This document shows positions 33,770-45,375 of a DNA stretch of 64,000 bases, piece by piece. Position numbers and translations under genes: made by a program. Each line of letters begins with the position of its first letter. Positions within the stretch are counted from its first letter, which is position 1. Source of the stretch: Halocaridina rubra. Its lineage: Eukaryota; Arthropoda; Malacostraca; Decapoda; Atyidae. The stretch lies in the NCBI GenBank assembly GCA_037179515.1, contig JAXCGZ010001902.1, forward strand, positions 112,001 to 176,000, given 5' to 3'. Under the pieces are notes generated by a model. The model worked only from the letters and a program-made list of their open reading frames with translations. It made no database searches and was not told the origin of the DNA.

Positions 33770-36156
33770 CAGTAGTACCCTCAACCCACGAACTTAATCT
33801 GTTCCTAAAACTTTTTTTGGGTTGGTTTATTCATGGGTTGGAGTTATTTTTCCCATTGAAAAGGTTACAGGTTACAGGATACAGGTTATATGTATATTAT
33901 TTGTAAAAGGAAAATTACATTAATAATGGAAAGGAATTTTACTCTACTAAAATGAAACATGTACATATTCAGGTGAACAGTATACAGTAGCTGATACCCA
34001 GTATAAAATAGGAAAGTTCAACGCTTAGAAAAAGTTGTCTCATTCTCACACTAATAACAAATAGGTAAGAAACAGTACTGTATTTACCTTTGTGGAAGAT
34101 TGTTGCTGGCATGCATGGATGGTGGTGGAGGAGGAGGAGGAGGGGGACTAATATTTGTAAGTAGAGTCCCCTTTCATAAAAACGCTAGGTAACTCTTCCG
34201 ATGCAGGCTGTATTTTTGGTGTTTTCTCTCTCTTTTCTCATTTGGTAGCTGCTTCCTTGCCTACTGGCACAAAGAAACGATCCTGAGAAATATGTCTTTC
34301 TCTTAGTTGGCAAATTTTTCTAAAAAATATTCATCGCATTGTCATTTACCATGTTCAGTACTCTATTGCCTACAGTTTTATCTGGGTCCTGTACATCATT
34401 CCACTTACTAAAAATTTCTTTAAATTCTTCACTGGACACCTTTACCCTCTCATCCCCTTCCTCCGCTGACTGCTGCTCTTGGAGAATCTTCACCATTTCA
34501 CGTTGCAACTCAATTAATTCATCTGTGGTAAGTTCTTCTTTGTGGTCCTCCCCCAGCTCCTTTACAGCCTCCTCTTTGACCTCCAAGCCCAAACTTTTGC
34601 CTCAGGCCACAATTTCATTCACAATTAGAATAGCTAACTCCTACTTGAAGCCTTCAAAGTCTCTATCAGTCACACAACCTGGCCTAAGTTTCCTCCAGGT
34701 GGAGTTCAGTGTGCGATATGAGACTTTCCTCCATGCTTTTTCAATGAGGCCAATGCAGTGAAGGAAATTAAAGTGGTCTTTCCAGAAATCATGTAGGATC
34801 AAATCCATGTCATTGGTGACCTGGAAACACCTGGCAAAATGACCCTTTGTATACAGATTTTTAAAATTAGAATTACACCTTGTTCCATTTATGCGCGATT
34901 TTTTTATCCGCGAAATTGCAATAACGCCCCCAAAAAATAATAGTAAAAAATTCGAATTTTGCGAATAATCCCCCCCCCCAAAAAAAAAAATATTATTATT
35001 TTTTTTTTAAGTAAATAAGCGCCCGCGGACGTTTCTTTCACGAGTACAAAGAGGATTACGATAACAAAAGATCTTCATCATTATACATTATATATACACC
35101 CACCCTACCTCTGTCATATGTCCTACTCGGGGCTAGGATTGGCATTTATTATCCTACTAGGAATACTCTACGGTATTACCAAGCCAATTTTCACCAACTT
35201 CCCTTCTGAACCTAAATTTATCAAGCTAAAATCCATTACCCATTACGAGATCTGGTTTGATCATGAATTTTTAAAACTTTATTAATATCACCCTCGTTAA
35301 TCCCTATAAACCATTTATACACCTCAATCATATCCCCCCTAACTCTGCGCCTCTCTAGAGAATGTAGATTAAGTTTTTTAATCTGTCTTTCATGTACTAA
35401 TCCGCTGCCTTTTGGTCGCAACGAGCCGCCTCTCCATGTCTAATGATGCTATGGATCCCAGTTCATCGACGAAAGTGTCCAAACCAGCTTCTGCTGGCTT
35501 TAAGTTCTTCAACTTTGGCGCCACTAGAACTTGGAGAGTTCGCTACTAAATATGGGTGGATTTGCAAAGCTTTAGCACATATTATGGCCTCACTAATACT
35601 ATCTCCAACCAGCAGTTTTTCATTTATCCGTAGCAACAATAATTTTTCTACCTTATCTATCAACTGTGATTTTTTCTGCGTTAATATATTTACTCCCTTA
35701 GCCACGTCAACTGCCTTATAGATATCTTTACTCTTTAAAATAGTACAGATAGTCGATTTTGCCATGTTATTCTGTGTGGCAAGATCAGCCACAGGAACAC
35801 CATTTTCATGCTTAGAAATATTTTCTCTCTTTGTTTCCACTATTATGCATCTAGGGCATTTGACACCACTGTCACTAAAGCTTTTAACTTTCTTAGGAGC
35901 CTTAATCATGGCTATTTGAAAGGCAAAACAATGGAAAATAAAGCAAGAACTACAAACAGATCACAAACATATTACACAGCGCAGGCGCCAATGCAGAACT
36001 GAGAGCAGGTGAGCGGGAAACATGATCGCTGGGCTGACACATGAGTGTTCGTTGGTTAGTTTTTGTTCGTGATTTGTAGATAAAATATGTTAGAAAATTT
36101 GTTTGTGGTTTAGTTTGTTTGTGGGAACTGGCGTTCGTGGGTTGGGGACACTACTG
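33770..36156 (-). mobile_element. Tigger element with both TIRs, 2.39 kb
   Basis: TIRs CAGTAGTACCCTCAACCCAC (33770) and GTGGGTTGGGGACACTACTG (ending 36156 after a one-base offset) are inverted repeats flanked by TA. The minus strand encodes the N-terminal pogo HTH and CENP-B-like region (35909-35463; IKAPKKVKSFSDSGVKCPRC, LATQNNMAKSTICTILKSKD, SRSWFGHFRR) and the C-terminal tail (34592-34320; LEVKEEAVKELGEDHKEEL). The DDE core is largely deleted and partly replaced by a LINE fragment at 35225-35421. Non-autonomous; it lies in unc-119 intron 1. Confidence 0.85.
35225..35421 (-). mobile_element. LINE RT C-terminal fragment nested in Tigger
   Basis: The minus strand encodes NLHSLERRRVRGDMIEVYKW and FIGINEGDINKVLKIHDQTR, the RGDMIEVYKW block of CR1/Jockey-type LINEs. 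It interrupts the Tigger between its N- and C-terminal coding parts. Confidence 0.7.
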
Positions 36157-36326
<170 letters not shown>

Positions 36327-36352
36327 GCAAGATAAACTGTTATATCACAGCA

Positions 36353-36936
<584 letters not shown>

Positions 36937-37351
36937 TATTTATATATTTATTTGTTTTGATGTTTTTCATTTTAACTATATAAATAAAAGAGCACATGCT
37001 TCTGTGATTTGAAATCTTAATCTAATTATGGATACGTAAAGTTTTCTTTATTTTAACTGTCTGACCTAGGACTAGTTTGTAGCGTGTTAGAGAACTTATC
37101 ATCATTGCAGATCAAATTATTTCTCCAGATCAGAAACTGAATGTCGCTTCCAACACTGCCGACATAAAGATGCAGATCTGAAAGAAAAATATAATAACTG
37201 TTGCAGTAGCATCAAAATTTACTCTCATATCACATGAGGATGCAACATCAGAACTGTGTTTTTATTGTTAGTCTTAGATAATTAAATAGTTTATATTTCA
37301 CTCCTGAATATGCTTGTAAATTGTTCTCTAATTTTGCTCTCTTCTTTCCAG
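36937..37351. other. End of unc-119 intron 1
   Basis: AT-rich; ends with a pyrimidine tract and CCAG acceptor for exon 2. Confidence 0.5.
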
Positions 37352-37429
37352 CTCTCACTGAAGAAGAAGCTCTTAGGAAATCGGTTATATCTCCAGAAGA
37401 TGTTTTAAGGTTACCCAGAATTACAGAGA
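37352..37429 (+). CDS. unc-119: unc-119, exon 2
   Basis: The exon is 78 nt, phase 1 in and out, with acceptor CTTCTTTCCAG|CT and donor A|GTAAGT. It encodes LTEEEALRKSVISPEDVLRL followed by PRITE. The SPEDVLRL-x-RIT string is the conserved entry into the UNC119 lipid-binding domain (human PEDVLGLQRIT). The intron upstream is 6.4 kb and contains two SINEs, a complete Tigger element, (AT)n arrays and a long palindrome. Confidence 0.95.
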
Positions 37430-37479
37430 GTAAGTTGTTATTATTATAATTGATATATATGTGTGTAATTAAATGTAAT

Positions 37480-37992
37480 TACCTAATTGTGCTTACGGTT
37501 AGGGAACCCTATGGTTGTGACTCCTCGTCTACTGGTTGGATCTATTTTTGTACTGATTGATACATACCATAGTTGTCCTTAGAACTATGACTTGAGTTAG
37601 CATTAACTACCTCCTCGCTTATTGAACTCCAATCATCAAGTAATCATACACTAAAAAAGTTCTTCCTTACAACCTGCAAAGGAGTTTTCTTATGAAGTTT
37701 CAAACTATGACCTCTAGTTATAGAGATCTATTTATCTATCTATATACATGAGCCATTTTCCCCATACAAGGGGAGTGGCTGAGTCAAGACAAAATACTCT
37801 TGACCTTTTGGGAAGAGAAAATACAAAGGAGGGGATTCCCAGTCCCCTTGCTTCACCCCGTTTGATCGACTTACAACACGCAGGGGAGCACAGAGGAAGT
37901 ATTCTAGTCCCCCTTTGTCAGGGGCTTGTTCTAGAGATTACCATGTCAAAATATCGATCCCAATCCACTCTGTCATAACCATGAAGGAATTT
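37480..37992 (-). mobile_element. LINE family A fragment split by SINE S-C
   Basis: The minus strand carries the LINE 3' end (GCACAATTAGGTAATTAC) and C-terminal coding sequence. It is interrupted after CTCTAGTTATAGAGAT (37727) and resumes with TCTAGAGATTACCATGTCAA at 37931, where it encodes DRVDWDRYFDM. It lies in unc-119 intron 2. Confidence 0.75.
37728..37927 (-). mobile_element. SINE-like insertion S-C (200 bp) with 11-bp target duplication
   Basis: Flanked by GTTATAGAGAT (37717-37727) and GTTCTAGAGAT (37928-37938), one mismatch. Uninterrupted LINE copies in this window show the empty site. On the minus strand it reads ...GTTGTAAGTCGATCAAACGG... and ends in a GATA-type simple tail, which looks like a short non-autonomous retroposon. 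Confidence 0.7.
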
Positions 37993-38009
37993 CTGTGTGT
38001 TTGTGCATG

Positions 38010-38165
38010 TATGTGTCACAATGGTACACTGGTAACGCTTACAACTTTGATTCGTCAGGTCAAGGGTGCGCTGCTCACCCCTGTCTGGGGTCATAAAGGG
38101 CATTCACTTAGGGTAACAGTCTCACTTGCCAGTGCAAAGTCCTTTGCAAGAAGGTTTCATATACA
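38010..38165 (+). repeat. SINE-like repeat S-D
   Basis: Starts after a GT-rich run with CACAATGGTACACTGGTAAC and includes GATTCGTCAGGTCAAGGGTG. The same segment occurs inverted at 39184-39262. A weak tRNA-like A box is possible. Confidence 0.5.
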
Positions 38166-38194
38166 CACGCACACACAACATTCAGTTTTGAATA

Positions 38195-39183
38195 TCTTTG
38201 CAGATAATACAAAGATTGTGAAGGAAATAAGAGACTATAACAATGGTAGAAAACTTCAGGAAGACCTAAATAGTCTGTATGAGTGGTTAGAAGAGTGAAG
38301 CGTGACTAATAAAATTCAATACTTCAAAATGTAAGGTAATTAGAATGGGTACAAGTGCGAGAAGGAACAACCTTGGATACTCAATAGCAGGAGCAGAACT
38401 TTAAGAGACGAAGAATGAGAAAGATCTAGGAGTAAACATACTGCAGATTTGTCTCCAGAAATGCATATAAATGGCATAGTAAGGGCAGCATATGCTCTCT
38501 TAGCGAATTTAAGGGTAATCCTCAGACACATGGACAAGGAAATGTTCAGAAATATTTATGTGAGGCCAAAGCTTGAATATGCAGCCCCCTTTTGAAATCT
38601 ACACTTGATATGCACATATGTAAGCTGGAATAAGCTCAGAGACGTGCCACAAAACTGTTTTCCGAAATACGCGATCTCAGTTAAGAGGAGAGGCTGAGGG
38701 AAGTAGACATACCATCACTCGAAGATAGAAGAATGAGAGGAGATATGGTGACAGTTTTTAAATTTCTCCATGATTTGGGCTCTAGAACTAGAAGTCATAG
38801 TTTGAAGCTTCATAAGAATACTCCTTTGCAGGATGTAAGGAAGAACATTTTTAGTGTAAGATTACTTGATGAATGGCATTCACTAAGCGAGGAGGTAGTT
38901 AATGCTAACTCAAGCCTTAGTTTTAAAGGGGGGTACAGACGATCATTATTACTGTCAGTAAAAATACTGACACTATTCTATTGGTGTGAACTACTACGTA
39001 AATGTGATGGACACACCGACAGTAATAATGACAGTACAGGGAAATACTGTCAGTAATATTGATCGTCTGTTTAGCCCTTAAGGATATGTATGATAAGTAT
39101 CACTGAGTACGAAAATGGAACTGACCAGGAGATGGGGAGTTACAAGTGTATGGCTCTTTCCTGTAAGCACAATTAGGTAGCTG
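38195..39183 (+). mobile_element. LINE family A, RT fragment interrupted by a TTAA MITE
   Basis: Broken frames encode LNIFADNTKIVKEIRDYNNG, then LQEDLNSLYEWLEE, RHMDKEMFRNIYVRPKLEYA, RGDMVTVFKFLHD and VRLLDEWHSLSEEVVNANSS. It ends with ACAATTAGGTAGCTGCACAC. A 151-bp MITE splits the final coding block. Confidence 0.8.
38927..39077. mobile_element. 151-bp MITE with TTAA duplication
   Basis: Inverted termini (left GGGGGGTACAGACGATCA, right TGATCGTCTGTTTAGCCC) are flanked by TTAA at 38923-38926 and 39078-39081. Inner inverted arms contain ATTATTACTGTCAGTA and its complement. Other LINE copies read straight through this site (AGTTTTAAGGA), confirming insertion. The TTAA target suggests a piggyBac-type parent, which is not visible here. 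Confidence 0.8.
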
Positions 39184-39262
39184 CACACACACGCCCTTGA
39201 CCTGACGAGTCAACATCACAGGTGTTACTGCTGTGCTGTGGTGACACACGCACACACACACA
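39184..39262 (-). repeat. SINE-like repeat S-D, inverted partial copy
   Basis: CCCTTGACCTGACGAGTCAA is the complement of the S-D core at 38067-38088, followed by (CA)n. Confidence 0.5.
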
Positions 39263-39268
39263 CATATA

Positions 39269-40522
39269 CAGGGGGTCTTCTGTTTATTATATCCTCATCT
39301 TCTGATGTTTCGTCATTACGCCGCATCTCCCATAAATTATAAATAATTTTTTCAACCTACGTGGTTTGCGTCGTAAATGCAGACTTGACTTGCTAAGCAG
39401 TTTGTTGAGCGTGGTGGAAGAATACGTTATCACACAGCATTGTTGTGTACACATATATCAAGTTAATGGCTTATTTATTTATTTGGTTATGTGAAGGACT
39501 TAGTTTGAATTTATTTACAAAATTACCAGGTACATAATCGTAAATACGATCATCATACGGAACAGTTTGTTGAGCGTGTCATCACGCGTCATGGTTTTAT
39601 ACGTATGTATCAAGTTAATGGTTATGTGAAGGACCTAGTTTAAATTTCTTTACAAAATTACCAAATACATAGTCGTAAATACTATCTCTATGCAGAACAG
39701 TTTGTTAAGTGTGGTGAAAGAATACATCGTCATGTGGCATTAAGCTGAGGGAGACGCGTCGCTGAATTCCCGCTCATACACCATATTGTTCTCATACTCA
39801 TTTGTTAGGTTTAACCTGTTTGACCGTAGCAAAAATGGAAAGGTTATTAGTGCTTTGGCTGGATGACCATCATCAACAGCATATCCCAGTGAGACTCATC
39901 TGCATTTCCAAAGAGCCTCTATATTTTGTGCGTGGAGGACACGGATGAAGCGCACTTGATAGCATGCCTAAACCGAGCTATCACAAACTGTGATGGGAAT
40001 TCTTGTGAAAGAAGATTGCCAATCCCAACGAACCTTCCATCTTAGACTGTGGTATATATTTCATGCTTATACAGGCTAATGCTGAAATGGACATGGATGA
40101 AGCAAACTTGATAGCATACCTAAACCATGCTCTCACAAACTGTGATCGAAATTCATGTAAAAGAAGATAGCCAATTTCAGCTAACCATTTGTTTTAGACT
40201 GGTAAATACTGCAGTTGATGCGTATAGAGGCAAATGCTGAAATGTTGTAAATGATCCTCTTAAGTTGGAGATGAGGGCTGATGATGTAACAGAACTGCTG
40301 GAATCTCATGGAGAGGAATTCTCCGCTGAGGACCTCTTTCAACTGGAGCAGCAGATGATTGAAGAGGAGGAGGATATGCCTACTCAAGAGCCCAAGAGTA
40401 CAGGAGTAAAGGTAAGCAATACTGCACTGTATACTTATTTCGGTGTGTTCAGACTTACACTGAAAATTGGGTTACGTCATGTCTTGAGGAACGGAACTCT
40501 GATGTAAGTCGCGGACCCCCTA
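39269..40522 (+). mobile_element. Tigger element, internally deleted, with subterminal triplication
   Basis: The left TIR CAGGGGGTCTTCTG follows TA; the right end is GCGGACCCCC then TATA. After three subterminal tandem units (39399, 39560 and 39697), coding remnants show the CENP-B-like block MERLLVLWLDDHHQQHIPVR (39833) and the C-terminal tail MRADDVTELLESHGEEFSAE (40268-40330). The DDE core is missing. It lies in unc-119 intron 2, ending 125 bp before exon 3. Confidence 0.78.
39399..39745 (+). repeat. Subterminal tandem units of the Tigger
   Basis: Three units of about 137-161 bp, each beginning CAGTTTGTTGAGCGTG (the third degenerate) and containing GGTTATGTGAAGGAC and TTTACAAAATTACCA. The same units occur in the Tigger copies at 1-307 and 10080-10320. 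Confidence 0.85.
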
Positions 40523-40646
40523 TATACAACACATGATACCAATGTTTGCTTTGAGCTAAGATCCTATATCAGAATATATTTTTATTATTAATAATAATTA
40601 TTTTTTCTCTATTGATGATTGCAGTGATTTTCTTCTTTATTCCCAG

Positions 40647-40760
40647 ACTACTTGTGTTCACCTGAAGCCAACATTTATGACATTGATTTCACTAGATTTA
40701 AAATTCGTGACATGGAGTCTGGCACAGTATTATTTGAAATAGCAAAACCTCCTCCTCAAG
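40647..40760 (+). CDS. unc-119: unc-119, exon 3
   Basis: The exon is 114 nt, phase 1 in and out, with acceptor TTATTCCCAG|AC and donor G|GTAAGT. It encodes [18 protein letters not shown] and [20 protein letters not shown]. The run [30 protein letters not shown] is nearly identical to vertebrate UNC119 and forms the first strands of the beta-sandwich. The identification of the gene rests mainly on this exon and exon 5. Confidence 0.97.
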
Positions 40761-40994
40761 GTAAGTTCATCAACTTTACAGTACTGTATATGTAATCTTG
40801 ACAAAATTAACCGAGGCAGTAGGGTGATAGAGATCTGTAATCTCAAAAATTATTGCATTGGTTTGTTATATGAACCAAGTAAGCTAGATGTATACAGTAT
40901 ATACATATGCATTTGAGACTAGTTAGAATTATATTTTCAAGTTGTATTCATATAATGTGCCTAAAGAATATCCTCTTGTCTGTAGACCATAAGT

Positions 40995-41150
40995 ATGCGT
41001 TCATCCCTAAGTATAGCAGATATAAACTATAAGGTTGGATTCCTTTTATACCTTCTGTGGTGTGTAGTTGGTAGCGCCTTGACTTAGTAATTATAAGTCC
41101 TAGGTTCGAGTCCCGGTTGGGGTAAAAAATGATTCATGTTTTCACATATG
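40995..41150 (+). mobile_element. tRNA-derived SINE S-B, copy 1
   Basis: A clear tRNA-like head: TAGTTGGTAGCGCCTTGAC (A box) and TAGGTTCGAGTCCCGGTT (B box, GGTTCGAGTCC). It is followed by GGGGTAAAAAATGATTCATG and the tail TTTTCACATATGTAATGTGC. Upstream of the head is a shared 60-bp segment. It is in unc-119 intron 3. The anticodon region does not form a normal tRNA and there is no genuine tRNA 3' flank. Confidence 0.8.
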
Positions 41151-41271
41151 TAATGTGCTTGCTTGGTTATTGTATGACCCGAATGAGATTGGGAATTGAA
41201 TTAAATGCTAAAATGAAGCCACAAGTGAGGTTGGGTAATCTGTAATATGAACATAGTGGCATTCAGATAGA

Positions 41272-41530
<259 letters not shown>

Positions 41531-41566
41531 TGTGGTTGTTTTCTTTAATGGGCATTTCCTACCATT

Positions 41567-41690
<124 letters not shown>

Positions 41691-41814
41691 CTTTTATTCA
41701 AATATAAGGTAGGTCTACTTACATTAACTTCTTACTCATCCTCTATCACAATTAAAATGTAGTAATAATAATAATGTAATTTCTCATATGTATAGATTTG
41801 TTTTGCATTTTCAG

Positions 41815-41929
41815 AGCTTGAAGATGATGAACAAGATGTTGACCAAGAGGAATCTGATCCCAATGCCGGCCGCTTTGTCCGTTACCAGTTTACACCACAA
41901 TTTCTCAAACTTAAAACTGTTGGGGCAAC
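41815..41929 (+). CDS. unc-119: unc-119, exon 4
   Basis: The exon is 115 nt, phase 1 in, phase 2 out, with acceptor TGCATTTTCAG|AG and donor AC|GTAAGT. It starts with an acidic linker ([16 protein letters not shown], replacing the vertebrate linker before [10 protein letters not shown]) and continues [20 protein letters not shown]. The [11 protein letters not shown] segment is a core strand of the lipid pocket. The acidic insert is longer than I recall for vertebrates and could be lineage-specific. Confidence 0.96.
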
Positions 41930-42565
41930 GTAAGTGCAGTATATTTCAATGCGGTACATATTTTACCTATGTAGAATACATATTACTCTAGTTTGTAGTG
42001 CAATTATAAAAGTCAACTTTCCCGACTACGAAATGAAAGCTATAGCTTGTTCTATCCTTTCGAACATATTATAGAGTACTGTATAAATTACTTGAATTTT
42101 TTTTGGGAAATCTTTGTTTTATTTTACTATAAATTAAATGAACTAATCTAGAGAAACTGGGATTTCATTTTTCTCAAGAATCACACACATGCATGTAGAT
42201 AAAGAAAGCTTGGTTTGAATAGTGGTGAATTTTGTTCACATATAGTACATTTGTTGAAGTGAATAAAAAATTCTTTCCTGAGTCATTCTGTATCCTGGTA
42301 TGGAATATCTATAATTACTAGAACATTACCTACTAGATTCTGTTAAGATCTGAGAAGAAAGAAGGAAGGCATCCCCTATGGGGTTTTCTAGTTTAAGAAG
42401 AGTACGATGAATTGTGTAAGTATGGAAAGTATGGGAGAAATATGCTGAAAGTTTATGCAGACTAAATTTTAACAAACATGGAGAGCAAGCATCATAAAGT
42501 GCAAGGAGAGTAAAGACAGAAACTTGAAAAAAGAAATAAAATAACGAAGGAATAGAAAGTACAGA
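41930..42565. other. unc-119 intron 4, unassigned
   Basis: No recognised feature in this first part of the intron. Confidence 0.35.
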
Positions 42566-42640
42566 GCTCCCCAACTTACGAACGAGTTAGGTTCCACAAG
42601 TCCGTCCATAAGTCGAATTGTTCTAGCACTAAAATATATT
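42566..42640 (+). repeat. Tigger-like terminus
   Basis: TA followed by CAGAGCTCCCCAACTTACGAACGAGTTAGG is split here as CAGAGCTCCCCAACTTACGA plus ACGAGTTAGG. It resembles the reverse complement of the terminus at 48860-48892 (ACTCCCAAACTTACGAACGA). Only the end is recognisable. Confidence 0.45.
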
Positions 42641-43789
42641 TAGATCATATATTCGGGAATGGAGGCATTCATGCCCTCCACAATCATAACTTTTTCTCCC
42701 CCTAATGCTTGGTTTGACTGAGCCTGCTCCATGTCTCTTCAACCGTTCTTTGAAGACTGAACATACTTATCAGGAGTTTAAATTGACTTACATGATGGTT
42801 CACTATAAATATGACCGTATGTGCTAGCCTGTTTTGATAATTTACTGATTTGGAGGTACTCCAAGGGAGCAACTTGCAAGACTAAGGACCTAGGTCATTT
42901 GCACTTAGAGGAGCTGGGCTTTCTAAGCAACCTTAAAAACCCTCCTCTTATCCATAGAAATTTCCAAATGTCCAGGACTGAGGTAAATATGCCCATCTAA
43001 AAGCTACTTTCGCCTGTGGAGACAAGAAAGGAAATAAATATCACATTTAGTTCTTTCCGAATTTGGTAAGGGGTCATTTCAGTTCTGTTGCAGTAACTGA
43101 TCCAGTAGCAAAACCCATTTTTTAGGGTGATGAAGAGGCTTTCTTGTTTTTGCCTGGCAGTAAGAAATTTTATGGAATCTTCCACCTTGCCCAGACCTAT
43201 ACTTGCTTGCCTCTATTCAGACCTTGGGGTTTCATGCCAATACCATTTTTCATGTCTACATATATGAGCTAGGAGCAGTCAATAGAGTTAGTGCATTTCT
43301 TCATGCTTACATTACAAGGAAAAAGCCCCCTCACCTCAGCATTTCATTTTACTGTGGTTTAGAGTGCCTTGTATACACTGATGGTCTTGGATGGATGTTA
43401 GACAAGCCATTATCAAAGGAGGTACTCTCAAGTATCTCCATCCTTCAAATAAACACTGGAATCTGATCTTTTTCATCTCTTGTGAAGGATTTGAGGCCTA
43501 TGGGAACTCCTGCAGTACTCTGCATCTGAAACCATTGAAGTTTCTTCATCGGTTTCCTACTTGGAATCTTTAAAATATTACCTCTTTTATGCAGATGACT
43601 GTTGCTATTTTTAATTATATCTTGATATTGCCTCATCATAATATAACAGTAATATTGTACCTTTTAAACAATTTCATACACTGTATAAACCCTCCCTGCA
43701 CTGTTAAAAAAACACCCTTTACATTATAAATAACAGCACGCAACGTAAATAAAAAAAAAAATGAAAATACTGAAAATGTTTTTTTTTCA
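42641..43789. other. unc-119 intron 4, unassigned
   Basis: No credible frame or recognised repeat. Confidence 0.35.
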
Positions 43790-43897
43790 ATATTTTAATA
43801 TTTTTGCGTATTCCCATAAAATAAAATAATAATTTATCCCAAAAACCGCGAAGAGGAGACCGCGAACCAAGAAGCGCGATACAGCGGGGTAACACTG
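43790..43897 (-). repeat. Tigger/pogo-like terminus, TATCGCG family
   Basis: Reading the minus strand from 43897: CAGTGTTACCCCGCTGTATC then GCGCTTCTTGGTTCGCGG, preceded by TA. It shares the CAGT...TATCGCG layout with 61228. The other end was not found. Confidence 0.5.
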
Positions 43898-43899
43898 TA

Positions 43900-44445
43900 G
43901 CATATTTTTATGAGTCTTCATGCAGCATATCAACTTCCTCCCTCCTTCCATTATTTAATACTTTGAAGCTTAGTTTTATTCTCATGAAATTGAATGAGTC
44001 GACTTATTTGGTTACAGGCAGAACAAGGAGGGATGTATTTCTTTCTGAACTCTATGTAAGCCAGGTCATAGCCCCCATTGCTCATAGTGCTTGTAAAATG
44101 GATCACCAACATGAACATGTGACTGAAAATATGTTTCGTCTCTGTTTTTAGAGCAACTCAGTTCTGGATTGGCTACTCCTAAACTGGAGAGAGCTATTCT
44201 AGACTGGCTGATTGGAAACTCAGAAAAATATTCTGTTCCTTCCTGCAAAACATTTTTATTATCAGTTATGGAATGAAACTTATAGAAAAGTTGATATTGC
44301 CAATGCCAACTCTTGTCATTTTAGTCACTTACTACAACATGTAAGTCTCAAGAATGTAATTTTTTTTGTTTTTGTTTTTGCAAGTACTGTATCAATCGCC
44401 TTTGCTTGATATTTTGTGCTGAGACTTTTTTACCATAATTTCTAG
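43900..44445. other. End of unc-119 intron 4
   Basis: No recognised feature. Ends at the TCTAG acceptor of exon 5. Confidence 0.4.
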
Positions 44446-44618
44446 AGTGGAGTTCACAGTCGGCAGCCGTTCAGTGAACAAGTTTCGAATGATTGAACGT
44501 CATTTCTTCAGAGACAAATTGCTCAAGACCTTTGACTTTGAGTTTGGTTTCTGTATTCCTAACTCTAAAAATACATGTGAACATATATATGAGTTCCCAA
44601 CACTTCATTCTGATTTAG
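44446..44618 (+). CDS. unc-119: unc-119, exon 5
   Basis: The exon is 173 nt, phase 2 in, phase 1 out, with acceptor AATTTCTAG|A and donor G|GTGAGT. It encodes [20 protein letters not shown], then [20 protein letters not shown] and [13 protein letters not shown]. This is the most conserved block of the family (human [22 protein letters not shown] and [17 protein letters not shown]). No frameshift or stop was found. Confidence 0.97.
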
Positions 44619-45244
44619 GTGAGTTATTTATCACTTTGACCATTTTAATGTAGAAAAGCTTGAATTTTTCCCTTTGTATTTGTCATAAATGCAGATTATG
44701 TATTGGTTTTATATTACTGTCCCAAATGAGAAGTTGTTAAGCAGTAACAAGTAATACAAATTGGCTTAATCAGTCTTTACCATCATGACGAAATTATTTA
44801 ATTGCAAATATCTTTCCAGAAATTAGGAACTTAATTACATGAATAGATTACCCTTGGTGATGTTGAGAGGGAACTGCTTTCTCAGAATTCCTGTTTTTTA
44901 TGGAAGATTTCAATAAGGAATTATTGTAGAGAGTTGGGGCTTGGAATCCGTCCTTTCCTTTCCTTCCTGAGTTTCTTTTCATGCCATTAAGCAACTAAGA
45001 GGAATATTTAAATAAGTCTACTCTTTTAGTCTATATTACTCAGCTGTGGCCTACTAGCTTGCTTAAGTGGCATTTCCTATCATGTTTGAAATTGGATTAT
45101 AAATTACCTAAAAGTAAATCTGGTAATTATCCATTTGTAATGTCATCAAGCTAGACTCTACTAAACAGATGTATTGTACAGGACAATTTATGCTCAACTA
45201 TTCACATGTGAGGCTTATGCTATTTTGTTCCTTCTTTTTTGCAG
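44619..45244. other. unc-119 intron 5
   Basis: Begins GTGAGT and ends with a T-rich tract and a tandem CAGCAG acceptor. No transposon was recognised; this is the only compact intron besides intron 3. Confidence 0.6.
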
Positions 45245-45375
45245 CAGAGGAAATGATAAGGAATCCATTTGACACTCGGAGTGACAGCTTTTACTTTGTG
45301 GATGATAAGCTAATAATGCATAATAAAGCTGATTATGCCTATAATGGAGGACTTCAACAACTGCCATCACAGTAG
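45245..45375 (+). CDS. unc-119: unc-119, exon 6 (C-terminus and stop)
   Basis: The exon begins after a tandem acceptor, TTTTTTGCAG|CAG|AG. Using the first AG gives L-A-E-E-M-I and 232 residues in total; using the second, at 45248, gives L-E-E-M-I and 231 residues. Both keep the frame. The exon encodes [20 protein letters not shown] and [25 protein letters not shown]. [17 protein letters not shown] is the family's C-terminal strand; the last ten residues are variable. TAG is at 45373-45375. Confidence 0.95.

Noticed and set aside
35100..35220. Mitochondrial insertion (C-rich, ATTATCCTACTAGGA-like text)
   Set aside because: No mitochondrial protein frame is visible and the segment continues directly into the nested LINE fragment.
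41054..41124. A tRNA gene
   Set aside because: A and B boxes are good, but the same segment recurs at 41332-41402 with an identical 5' extension and tail, and the arms do not fold into a normal cloverleaf; it is a SINE head.
44447..44653. Single-frame gene starting at this ATG-like position
   Set aside because: It is unc-119 exon 5 read into the intron; the frame only makes sense when spliced.
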